In this document: in pieces, positions 1 through 9,800 of the stretch
Layout of the letters: each line of letters opens with the position of its first letter
Numbering within the stretch: the first letter of the stretch is position 1
Source of the DNA: Rugalucina vietnamica
Taxonomy: Eukaryota; Mollusca; Bivalvia; Lucinida; Lucinidae
Direction: 5' to 3'
Length of the DNA: 64,000 nucleotides
Assembly: GCA_964017185.1 (NCBI GenBank)
Contig: OZ024869.1
Span: 5,478,501-5,542,500, forward strand
Program-made: the position numbers and the translations under genes
Notes under the pieces: model-generated
What the model was told of the DNA's origin: nothing
Databases searched by the model: none
What the model saw: only the letters and a program-made list of their open reading frames with translations

Positions 1-237
1 GCCCCAGTGGCTGAGCGGTTAAGAGCGCTGTTTCTTAATCACTCGATCATCTCCGCTGTGTCTGGTGTGGGTTCGAGCCCCGCTCTGGCCACATGTGAGG
101 CAAGCCAAGTTTTGCTTGCGAGTGTGTCAGGTGGTTTTTCTCGTGGTTCTCCTGTTTTCGCCACACCTATTTATTGATCCGTCTCATATAAGCTGAAATA
201 TTCTTGAAAGGGACGTAAAACTGAATTAAATCAAAAC
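1..237 (+). mobile_element. tRNA-derived SINE (Leu/Ser-like head), full copy
   Basis: The head has box A (GTGGCTGAGCGGTTAAGAGC) and box B (GGTTCGAGCCCC). A non-tRNA body (ACATGTGAGGCAAGCC..., TGAAAGGGACGTAAAACTG) follows and ends in an A-rich tail. The same head and body recur at 46879, so this is a SINE and not a functional tRNA gene. Confidence 0.85.
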
Positions 238-244
238 AAAAAAA

Positions 245-400
245 AAATGTTTTGTAGCCTCTGACCTGAAAAGTTGGTAGGTACAGAAAACTGATTGAGT
301 CAATGAAGCAATGCGAGTGTTCATTTACATATTAAAACCTTGACTAAAGGTCATTTTTCATAGACCAAAACAAGGTGATCATTGTCAGGACCATTATTCC
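245..400 (+). repeat. Fragment of AB1-type unit
   Basis: GCCTCTGACCTGAAAAGTTG and GTAGGTACAGAAAACTGATT resemble the GCCTGAGACCTGAAAAGTGG segment of the 58-61 kb units. It directly follows the SINE at 1-237. Confidence 0.45.
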
Positions 401-645
401 TCTAGTTATCTTTGTAACTGGATTGGAAATTTTTATTACGGACCAAGCATTCCAATGTATTTTGTCCAAAAAGCTTGTGTTTGTTGGCCAGAGTTATCCC
501 TGAATAAAGCTACTGTTACCACAAGCTGTTACATGAATATGTTGGTTTTTATGATTTATATTTATTGAAATCATGGTAGAGTAAGTAAGGTGCAAATCGG
601 ACAATAGGTGAAAAATAATTATTACTGTTTTCTCTATAAAACCAT

Positions 646-859
646 ATGAGCCTATGCGAAAACAAAGGCGCAGATCAGCTGTGCAGTAACTGCACAGCTG
701 ACCAGTGCCTTTGTATTCGCTACATAGATAGTACAATTCCTCCTCTACGTATACTCCAAATTTCAAGATTCCAGCTTTCTGCTGTTACTGTACAGGCCGG
801 TTTGTGTCAGACCTGGTCGGAACCCCCGAAGACCGGTTTTCTCGTGTCGCGGCTTATAT
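646..859 (+). mobile_element. MITE-P copy 1
   Basis: MITE-P is a 215-240 bp element whose ends (TGAGCCGCGTCATGAGAAAA) are imperfect inverted repeats and whose core is a palindrome around GATCAGCT...AGCTGATC. This copy is near full length with the GTGCAGTAACTGCAC core. Confidence 0.8.
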
Positions 860-1040
860 CTTGTGAGTGTACAAAGTCTTTTCACTTTGCAATCAATAGA
901 ACATCAGTTATTAGAATTCAATGAAAAAATAATAAAAAAGATCCAATTATTTTTATTTAAATAGTCTTCTTATCTGCTTTTCTTGGAAAATGTTGTGTAA
1001 CATTTGTTTTAAATGTGATCGACAGGTTTTCAGTGCATGT

Positions 1041-1232
1041 ATGAGCTGTGTCATGAGAAAACTGGAATTTTACCTGCGTGCAGATCAGCTGTGCCTTAGT
1101 TTTCGCTACATGGATAGTACAACATTTAAGTTTAAAATCCAAATTTTCAAGCTTCTAGCCTTCTCTGACTGTAGGCTGGTGGTGGTTAGTGTCAGACCTG
1201 GTCGGATACCCCGAAGATCGTTTTTCTCGAAT
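1041..1232 (+). mobile_element. MITE-P copy 2, one core arm lost
   Basis: Both ends are recognisable, but the core jumps from CAGATCAGCTGTGCC to TTTTCGCTACA, removing one hairpin arm. Confidence 0.75.
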
Positions 1233-1326
1233 TGCACTCATATATAATTGTATAATGATCTTTTAGTAAAATGGACAGATTGGTTATCACAGTGCAATCC
1301 AGACACCAAACTCAATTAAATGGGGT

Positions 1327-1513
1327 GACCAACTGCGTTATCAGTAACTGCGAAGCTGATCAGCGCTTTTGTTTTCACTACACGGATAGTACAATTCGTC
1401 TATGTTCTAAATCCAAAATTTCCAGCCTCTAGCCTTTTCTGTGCTTTTACAGCTGGGGTTGTGTCGAACCTGTTCGAAAACCACATTGTTGGTTTTCTTA
1501 TGACGTGGCTCAT
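1327..1513 (+). mobile_element. MITE-P copy 3, left end missing
   Basis: The core right arm (CTGCGAAGCTGATCAGCGC) and the right end (GGTTTTCTTATGACGTGGCT) are present; the left terminal repeat is gone. Confidence 0.75.
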
Positions 1514-1857
1514 AATTATATTGGACTCTGGAAGTGCCACTCTTCCATTTAATGACAAATTCAAAGCAGCACATTTTCATCTGTTGAGAAATCTCACCAA
1601 ATTTGTCCATTCCAATCTTCATTTATGCAGCATTTTCCTCATCTTAAAATCAATAATGGGATGCCTTCTCATGTTGCTTAAGCCATTTAGGTCAGCCCAG
1701 AGAAAACCAGCCTGTCAGAGTGAAAACATTACTTTCTAGCCTTATCATAAAAAAAATCTGTCTCCAGTTTTCATATTATCTGGCTCTGTACAGCCTCATT
1801 GTGACGGGATTCAGATATTGAGGTATTAACTGTGACTGCGACTGACATACTTTATCT

Positions 1858-2412
1858 GCGTCATGAGAAAACAAACATTATGGATAGGCTAAAACAAAGA
1901 CCAGATCAGCTTCACAGTAACTGCGAAGCTGATCAGCGCCTTTGTTTTCACTACACGGAGAGTTTGTTTGTTCTTTGTTCGGGTTTAACGTCGAACATTA
2001 TCTGTCATATCATGACGGTGTCAGGTTGTGACAGGGAGCTCAATGCTCACTTTTATAGTGCTGCCACACTGTGGTATCAGATCTCAGACACTTTCACTTG
2101 ATACCACCCCCAGTCACATTATACTGACACCGGAGCGACCAGTCCTAGCCCTACCCCGATAATCCGAGAGCCAAGCGGGGAGCAACTAGTACCATTGTTA
2201 ACGACTTTGGTATGTCCCGGCCCGGGATCGAACCTGGTACCTCACGATCTCTGAGCGGACACTCTACCTACTGAGCTACCAAGGCCGGTACGGATAGTAC
2301 AATTCTTCTACTTTCTAAAACCGAAATTTCCAGCCTCTATCCATCTTCTGTGCTTGTACAGCCCGGTTTGTGTCAACCCTATTCGGAAACCATGTTGTTT
2401 GCTTTCTCATGC
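1858..2412 (+). mobile_element. MITE-P copy 4, split by a SINE
   Basis: The left part 1858-1965 and right part 2287-2412 flank the SINE at 1966-2286. The rejoined order matches other copies. Confidence 0.78.
1966..2286 (-). mobile_element. tRNA-derived SINE (minus strand) inside a MITE-P copy
   Basis: Read on the minus strand it begins GGCCTTGGTAGCTCAGTAGG, with box B GGTTCGATCCCGGG, then a body ending near CGTTAAACCCGAACAAA. It splits a MITE-P copy at ACACGGA/TACGGA, which looks like a short target-site duplication. Confidence 0.75.
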
Positions 2413-2431
2413 AAAGGCTTATATATTGCTA

Positions 2432-2747
2432 ATGCACCAGTCATTTGCAACGACGGCCCCCTCGGGGCCGGGAATAGCGGGGACATAGCCGGGCTTAACT
2501 GCAGGGTTTTGACTTCAGCATTGTCCCCGCAGTGCCGTGGAATAGCAGGGGTTTTGATTCCTGTCCCAAAATGGCCATGAAAATTTACATTTACCTGCCG
2601 GGATTTGAGCGGGGACTTTGGCAGAGCTTTGACCATAAGAGTATCCCTGCAGTGCTGGGCATATACCCGGGCTTTGGAAAGAGAAAAGTCAATATCCCCA
2701 CTATTCCCCGGCCCCGAGGGGGACGTGGTTGCAAATGACTGGTGCAT
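2432..2747. mobile_element. GC-rich inverted-repeat element
   Basis: The left end starts ATGCACCAGTCATTTGCAAC and the right end is its exact reverse complement. The similarity continues inward over about 50 bp through CCCCCTCGGGGCCGGGAATA. No ORF with recognisable content. It begins about 20 bp after MITE-P copy 4. Confidence 0.8.
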
Positions 2748-2826
2748 AATCTCCACCAGGTTGTGGACATGAGCACGGCACATTTGAGCCGCGGCGCGAG
2801 ATAACCGGTCGACCAGCTTCAACATA

Positions 2827-3012
2827 AACCGGCCTGTACAGTCACTGTGAGTAGCAAGCTAGAAACTTGAAATTTTGGATTAAAGAAGAAGAGATATTGT
2901 ACTATCGGTGTAATGAAAACAAAGGCGCTGATCAGCTTCGCAGTTACTGCGAAGCTGATCTGCACCTTTGTTTTTGCATAGACAAAAATCCGGTTTTCTC
3001 ACAATGCAGCTC
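2827..3012 (-). mobile_element. MITE-P copy 5
   Basis: Minus orientation with an intact GCTTCGCAGTTACTGCGAAG core. The left terminal repeat is lost at the junction near 2827. Confidence 0.78.
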
Positions 3013-3025
3013 ATTTACTTCCCAT

Positions 3026-3106
3026 AGTACTGGTACTGCCCAGGAATGGTTGGTTCCATCCCGACATGACTGAAACATTGTTGACTGGGGCTTAAAACCT
3101 CAATAC
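3026..3106 (+). mobile_element. SINE tail fragment
   Basis: TAGTACTGGTACTGCCCAGG through CATGACTGAAACATTGTTGA matches the tail of the SINE at 4503; the tRNA head is absent. Confidence 0.6.
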
Positions 3107-3365
3107 CATGTGCTAATATTAGAAGCAAGCAAATAAATTAAATTATGCTCAGTTACAATATTTTCTTTGGGTTTCCACTTATTTTGCGGTCTATATTGAT
3201 AAGCCGCTGCTGTGGTTGTGCAGTAGCCAGTAGGTTGAGAGTGGGGGTTGGCCTAAACTGGGGGTACAGTACTGGGCTTGATCCTGGGCCACAAGGCAAA
3301 GTTGCTTACAGTCAGCTTTTGGATTCCCTCTGGTCACCCCATATGATCATGAAGTACTGCACATA

Positions 3366-3540
3366 ATGAGCCATGACGTAAGAAAACCAGTTTTCGGAGG
3401 TTGCAGCCAGGCCTGACAGAAACTGGCCTGTACACTCACAGAAGAAGGCTTGAAGCTTGAAATTTTGGATTTAAGTAGAAGAGGAATTGTTCTATCAAAG
3501 GTATCTTTGTTTTTGCATAGGCAAAACCCTGTTTTTTATG
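3366..3540 (-). mobile_element. MITE-P copy 6, core deleted
   Basis: The left end (ATGAGCCATGACGTAAGAAA) and flank sequence are clear, but the palindrome is reduced to a stretch before TTTGTTTTTGCATAGG. Confidence 0.7.
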
Positions 3541-4005
3541 TGTCTCTAATGTCTTGGGCTTGATACCATAGTGATAGTGAGGTGAGCTTTGAGCTCGTGT
3601 TGGCCACTAGTCGCCTTTGTGATATAACTGAAAGAATGAAACAATAATTATTATATCTTCTTATGTTTTACACATATCCTTCTCTTACATATCCTTTGCT
3701 TTGCTTGGGTAAGTGCTTTAATTACTCACTTGTATTATGGCGGGCACTTTTTACCACCTCTCTAATGAATCAAGAATCAAAGCAAATTGATTTCTCATTA
3801 CCGCAATGTTCTACTTGTGCTGGATCAGAAATTGGAGGGTGTAAGTTGTTTGCTAGAATTTGATAGAGATCACAATTTGATAGAGATCATTTGAATTTTG
3901 GTGAAAAATTAAGTCAACCACATCTTTTGGCGAACCTTGAATTTTGAAGATTTGCTTATCCTCGCATTCTGATCAGCACCTTTGAGTATGCTACAAGTTT
4001 CTTAC

Positions 4006-4234
4006 ATGAGCCTGTGGGTGCGAAAACCAACAATTTGGGTTCCGACCAGGTCCGACACAAATCAGCCTGTACAGTCACAGAAGATGGTTAGAGGTTGGAA
4101 ATTTTGGATTTAGAAAGCAGAGGAATTGTACTATCTGAGTAGCGAAAACAAAGGCGCTGATCAGCTTCGCAGTTACTGCGAAGCTGATCTGCGCCTTTGT
4201 TTTCGCCTATGCAGGTTGTTGGTTTTCCCATGCG
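4006..4234 (-). mobile_element. MITE-P copy 7, full length
   Basis: Complete copy: ATGAGCCTGTGGGTGCGAAA to CCATGCGGCGGCTCAT, core GCTTCGCAGTTACTGCGAAG perfectly paired. Confidence 0.85.
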
Positions 4235-4502
4235 GCGGCTCATATTCATTTCAAGCCTTTCTGTTTCAAGCCTTTCATGGAAGACGTTTTTTACACAGAT
4301 TTTCACTCAGAGAAATTGATGAGCCTTTTTTAAAAGAAAATGTCTGAGAATGTTATCATGTAAAATGAAGCGGCAGGCATAAATAAATATGGCCAGACAC
4401 CAAGATCAGAAGCTGTCGGCCTAGAGTGTCTAATATCAAAGTATAAATGTTGTTTATAGACCAGTATGACACATTATGAAATGGCAGCATTTCTTTCTTT
4501 TA

Positions 4503-4695
4503 GGGAGCGCGGTGGCGTAGTGGTAGAGCATCAGACTCCGAATCGAGAGGTCCTGGGTTCGAACCCCACAGGCGGCACTGTGTTGTGTCCTTGAGCAAGA
4601 CACTAACTCCCTACAGTACTGGTTAAACCCAGGAAGCGTTGGCTCCGTCCCAACATGACTGAAAAATTGTTGACTGGTACGTTAAGCCTCAATAG
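4503..4695 (+). mobile_element. tRNA-derived SINE with conserved tail, full copy
   Basis: Box A (GGTGGCGTAGTGGTAGAGCA) and box B (GGGTTCGAACCCC) are intact. The body has GTGTCCTTGAGCAAGACAC and the tail ACATGACTGAAAAATTGTTG followed by ACTGG.ACGTTAAGCC. The tail recurs alone at several sites in the window. Confidence 0.85.
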
Positions 4696-4878
4696 AAACA
4701 GACATACAAATTTCCTTCTGTTTTAATGAACAAGTTCCAGTGATTGTAATTTAAATAGTTATTAGCATGAGTCTGGTCATTCCAGAGCTGTCTTATCTCT
4801 TGTTACCAGTCAGTATCTTCTGTTAGTAAAAATATTCTTGGTGGACATTGATGACGGAAAAAATAAGCTGTTGAATTA

Positions 4879-5119
4879 TATGAGCAGAGATGCAAGAAAA
4901 CCAGGCTTTGGGGTTTTCCGATCAGGTCACAAAAACCGGCATGTACAGTCACAGGAGCAAGCTAAAAGCTTGGAATTTTGGATTTAAAAAGAAGAAGAAT
5001 TGTACTATCTGATTAGCGAAAACAAATGCGCTGATCAGCTTTGCAGTTACTGTGAAGCTGATCTGCACCTTTGTTTTTGCATAGGCAGAAATCCTGTTTT
5101 CTCAAGACGAGGCTCATAT
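4879..5119 (-). mobile_element. MITE-P copy 8
   Basis: Full length; the core has one mismatch between arms (GCTTTGCAGTTACTGTGAAG). Confidence 0.8.
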
Positions 5120-5660
5120 GATTGATGTGAAGGGCCATCTTAGTCTATTCTGTGGGACCACTTTCATTCGTTATTTCCCAGTTCACGGCTCAATGTTTGG
5201 TAATTAGAATTCTGTAAAATCAATAGAGCTCACTCCCGCACAGCTGATTACTGGAAAAATGAAACTGGGAATGAATTAAAGCTAGAGCATGATTACACAA
5301 AATCATGAGATTTACATGTATGGGCTAGACATTTGTCTTCAGTATTCTTCTGCGCTCAGCCGCTGATTAACTGTTTTTATTCACAGAACGAAACTTTGTA
5401 TTTTTGAATTGTATAGTCAAGTGTTACTTTTTTTTATTCTACTCCATTTTATGGACAGTTTAATAGGTTTTAACATGGTTTGTCCCATTTTCTTGAAGCT
5501 CTAATGCATGGTTTACATGCAATAGTTTACTAGGTAAATTTAAAATCACTTTTTTTTTCTCATTTTGAATTTGACAATTTTACAATATATTCAAGTGGCC
5601 TAATGATATACATACGTAATCTTCTATTTTCTAATTTAAATTAACGTTAGACATATTTGT
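5120..5660. other. No gene seen
   Basis: AT-rich sequence upstream of the first MED1 exon seen. No exon with a suitable start and donor and no clear repeat was recognised. Confidence 0.5.
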
Positions 5661-5860
5661 TGCAGGAGAGTGTGGTGGGCTAGTGATAGAGTGTTGGACT
5701 CTGAATTCAGAGGTCTTGGGCTCAAAACCTCTTCTTCAGCAACACATTTACATATACTCCCCAATCCCATTCCCCATAGTAGTGGTATTCCGGGAATAAT
5801 TGGCTCCATCTCGTGAGGCTGACATGAATTGTTGTTTGGGATGTAAAGAATCAAACAAAC
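5661..5860 (+). mobile_element. tRNA-derived SINE with conserved tail, diverged copy
   Basis: Head GTGGTGGGCTAGTGATAGAG and a degraded box B (GGGCTCAAAACC). The middle has TAGTGGTATTCCGGG and the tail GAATTGTTGTTTGGGATGTA. Confidence 0.7.
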
Positions 5861-5868
5861 AAAGATTT

Positions 5869-5968
5869 GCTGCTTAAAAAAGCCTATAACTGGGCAGTAA
5901 CTGCTCAGCTGATCAGCGTCTTTGTTTTCACTACACAGTACACAGATAGTACAATCCCTCTTCTTCTT
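5869..5968 (+). mobile_element. MITE-P copy 9, fragment
   Basis: Only the core (GGGCAGTAACTGCTCAGCTG) and the following GATAGTACAATCCCTCTTC are left. Confidence 0.65.
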
Positions 5969-6329
5969 AAAGACAGACAAACAAAAACTTTATTCTCTTT
6001 GTTGATTAACAACATGCAAGGGAGTTTCTCATATACAAGTCATTGTTAGCAAAGGTGACATAATTACTACTTGGTTTGATGTAGCCTTGCTTGTATCATG
6101 TATGTACTCAGGGGGAGGACATACTTTCATAAAAGTCTTGCATAATAACGGGAAAGTTCTCTTTTTTTAAGTAATTTCAAGCACAGACATGATACTCACA
6201 TGCTACAACATTATTACTGTCTTACGGTATATAATCCTTCGTAAATCAGTTGGTGACTTTGTAAGGTTTGTCTCCCATACCTTGTAGCATTTTGATTACG
6301 AAGCTTCAAGCATCATGCCACTTTCTGTT

Positions 6330-6382
6330 ACTTACAGCCGGGTTTGTGTGGGACCTGGTCGGAAACTTCGAAGACCGAACTC
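6330..6382 (+). mobile_element. MITE-P copy 10, right-end fragment
   Basis: ACAGCCGGGTTTGTGTGGGA and CCTGGTCGGAAACTTCGAAG match the right third of MITE-P. Confidence 0.55.
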
Positions 6383-6469
6383 AATTTATCAAGTTTCAGG
6401 TACGCTGAGACAAAAACTGGCTATTTTTGCTACCTTGAAATAATAGAAACTAGAAAGTTCCTATTTCGT

Positions 6470-6705
6470 TTAACTCATTTAAGCCTGGCGTCCCTTTTAT
6501 GGGACATAGGCAAACAGAATAGCCCCAGATGTGACGCCGCAGAACGCGGCGTCCCATCTGGGGCTATTCTGTTTGCTTAGAGAATTTTCATTGAAAAACT
6601 GAATATTATTTGAAAATCACTCCTGACACCCCTAAAAACGAAAGTGGACAAATCCAATTGATAGTGATGGGAAAATCCATTTGTCAAATATGGGTTAATG
6701 CAGGA
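6470..6705 (+). mobile_element. MITE-G copy 1 (long GC-rich hairpin)
   Basis: MITE-G starts TTTAACTCATTTAAGCCTGG and ends ATATGGGTTAATG. Its core is a hairpin of about 30 bp per arm (GCAAACAGAATAGCCCCAGA and its complement) around a second GCCGC/GCGGC stem. Confidence 0.8.
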
Positions 6706-6763
6706 TGATTATGATACTAACCCCAGGTTCATCAGTCACATTGCAAAATTGTTTTATTTTCAG

Positions 6764-6885
6764 ACAAAAACATTGAGGAAAGGTTGGTGCCGCCAGATCA
6801 GCTGATGACGAGGCTACGTGGTCGTGTCAATCAGTACAAGTCCTGGAATGACAGCATCAAGGCTCTCAAGATGGCCGTCCTGAAT
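6764..6885 (+). CDS. MED1: MED1 exon A (first exon seen)
   Basis: Acceptor TTTTATTTTCAG and donor GTAAGT flank 122 bp. The exon enters with two bases of a split codon and leaves in phase 0. It encodes an N-terminal helix of the Med1 fold, including LMTRLRGRVNQYKSW and IKALKMAVLN, which aligns with the human LLERL...ETIKLVRQVME stretch. Confidence 0.9.
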
Positions 6886-9800
6886 GTAAGTCACACAGTC
6901 ACCTAGTGGCTAGTGATTGAATTTGTGATAACTTATCAACAATATTGAAGTGTTAACAAATCTTAACAAATTGGTTTAGACATTTGGTATTCTACATAAA
7001 TGTAGAATATGTGTGTACATGTGGTTTTGTCCCTTTGAACAGTAGCCTGGATAAAAGCTAAGGATGAACAGTTTAAGAGTCATTGTTTTTTGTTTTGTTT
7101 TTACAGTATTCTGGTGAATTGTATTTTACATGACAAGCGGCATTACTCTGATTGTATTTTACAGGACAAGTAGTATTACTCTGTATTTGACTGGACAAGC
7201 GGTATTACTCTGTATTTGACTGGACAAGAGGTATTACTCTGATTGTATTTTACAGGACAAGTGGTATTACTCTGTATTTGGCTGGACAAGCGGTATTACT
7301 CTGTGTTTGACTGGACAAGAGGTATTACTCTGATTGTATTTTACAGGACAAGTGGTATTACTCTGTATTTTACAGGACAAGTGGTATTACTCTGTATTTG
7401 ACTGGACAAGAGGTATTACTCTGATTGTATTTTACAGGACAAGAGGTATTACTCTGTATTTTACAGGACAAGTGGTATTACTCTGTATTTGACTGGACAA
7501 GAGGTATTACTCTGATTGTATTTTACAGGACAAGAGGTATCACTCTGTATTTTACAGGACAAGTGGTATTACTCTGTATTTGACTGGACAAGAGGTATTA
7601 CTCTGATTGTGTACTGTTTACAGGTCAAGAGGTATTACTCTGTATTTTATTTTACAGGACAAGCGGTATTACTCTGATGCCCTTGAGAAGACAAGCCTAC
7701 AGTCATGTCTAGATAAACTTCACAAAGCCATGAAAAGTAAGTCAACTCTTTGTATGTTTCGTAATTTTGCATTCGCATGAGAAAACCAACAATTTGTGTT
7801 TCCGACCAGGACCGACACAAACAGGTCTGTACAGTCACAGAAGAATGCTAGAAGCTTGAAATATTGGAATGAAGAAGGAGAGGGAATGTACTATCCATGT
7901 TGCGAAAACAAAGGCGCTGATCAGCTGTGCAGTTACTGCACAGCTGATCTGTGCCTTTGTTTTCACCTATGCATATTGCTGGTTTTCTGATGTGGCGGCT
8001 CAATTTTGGCTTAGATGTTGGTTCAAATTGTGAGCAAGATTTACTTGTAGAGATAATTGTTCAAAATATTCATTTGTGGGCGTATGTATGACAACTTGCA
8101 GCAGAGCTGTTTAACTTATTTTTGACCATATATGGGGTGATATACATGTACGCCCCTAACTAGGAATTTTGAATATGGTTATCTCCATTCTATTGCTTTA
8201 TAACTTTTAAAAAGAAGAGCAGTGATAATAACTTATAAACCAGCATTTTAACACAGTGCTGATTTGCATCAAGAATGTTTTCTCATCAAGCATGAAAATG
8301 AATTTATGTGTGGAACATACTGAGATAACCACGTGCCTTGGAACAAAAACCACGTGCCTTGGAACAACCAAAGCAGATAAAATCAATATACAGCTCTAGG
8401 ATGCAAATATCAGTGTGAGAACAACTTAAAATCAAAATGATCTGTAGTAAGTTGTTCCCTGTCATGTATATAATTCCTATTGTTGCTTACTGATTTCATC
8501 TGTGTTGGTTGTTCTCAGTTGCATTGGTTGTTTCTCGGTAACCTGTGCTAACTTGTGGTTTCACTTAATCTCAATTTAAATTGATGATATATGTATTTCT
8601 GTCTCTAGTTGTGAACCAGCAGTCATTGGTTGAACGCCTGGAAGTGATAGCTCGGCAGCTTGGAATGTCCTATACACCACCAACAGCGACTGAGAGCAGG
8701 CTATTCCTGAGTGCTGAGATGTTCATTGTGGAAATTCTGCCGGACGGTCATGGCGGCGTCAAGGATGTGAAAATAGGACATCATGACAGCTCTGTGGTAA
8801 GGGGCAAGGCTAACCATCGAAGTAGGCCACGTCTCCACGAACAATGTACCTTTGACGAAGATTCTTTGACACAGAAATTTTTGCAATGAGTTTGTGTTCA
8901 CACAGCAAAGATTACTTACACTACTTCGCTCGCTCACCTTTGTCACAGATATTTGACAATGAAATATCGCCACAGAATTGAGTTTACACAAGCATATTCT
9001 TCTAAACATACTTTGTCAAAGAAAAATTGTCCATGGGAACGAGGCTGTAGTTTTATTTATGAGCACGAACATTGCAGGCATGGTCTTTGGGTAGGCAAAA
9101 AGTCTGTCAGGCAACTTAAACACAAAGACAAATACATAAAAAAAGTAAAAGCAAAATAAACAGTGATCAAAAAGTGGAGTAAATTACCGAGTAATCAAAA
9201 CTAGAACTCACATATATACAGAATAAAAAAATTTGGTCTTGAAAACCAGGGGCCAATTGTTCAAAACTTTGTTAGCTTAACATCATTGTTAAGACCATAA
9301 CTCGTTAAGTTAATGCCGACTACATAAGCAAATACACTGTTATTTTTTGTTGATAAAATGTGACAATCCTTTGCATTGCAAAGGATTCGATTCTCACATT
9401 TTTTCAAAAAAAAAAAAAAAATAAATAAAAAAAAAAAAATAACAGTGTATTTGTAATATTGCCATTTGAAATTTTAGCGAATCTTTAACTAACGATGTCG
9501 TTAATTTTGAACAACTGGTTCCAGATGTGAAATAACCAAAGCAACAGATAAACATTCCATCATAAGAGCATTTGTCCAAAATTTTAAGTCTAGCTAGCAG
9601 GATAGACTGGTTGGAATAACGTAGCTTGTTATGAAGAAAAAATGATTATTTTTGCACTGTATTTCAGACATGTGAAGATCTTGTAGAAGTCTTACGGTAA
9701 GTCTTTCTCATATTTGAGCCTTTACATCTGAAAACCAACAATGTTGACACAAACCAGGCTGTACAGTCACTAAAGCTGGCCAGAAGCTTGAAATATTGGA

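Noticed and set aside
1-92. Functional tRNA gene (Leu/Ser type) at the left edge
   Set aside because: Boxes A and B are intact, but the same head with the same non-tRNA body and A-tail recurs at 46879, which marks a SINE. The anticodon arm is also irregular.
4503-4575. Functional tRNA gene
   Set aside because: It is followed by a body and tail that recur at 5661, 12800 and elsewhere, so it is a SINE head.
7110-7657. CRISPR-like direct repeats
   Set aside because: Units are contiguous with no unique spacers, in a eukaryotic intron, and match the adjoining exon; it is a minisatellite.
8581-8889. 102-residue frame as an independent gene
   Set aside because: Its middle is MED1 exon C; sequence before 8609 and after 8796 is intron.
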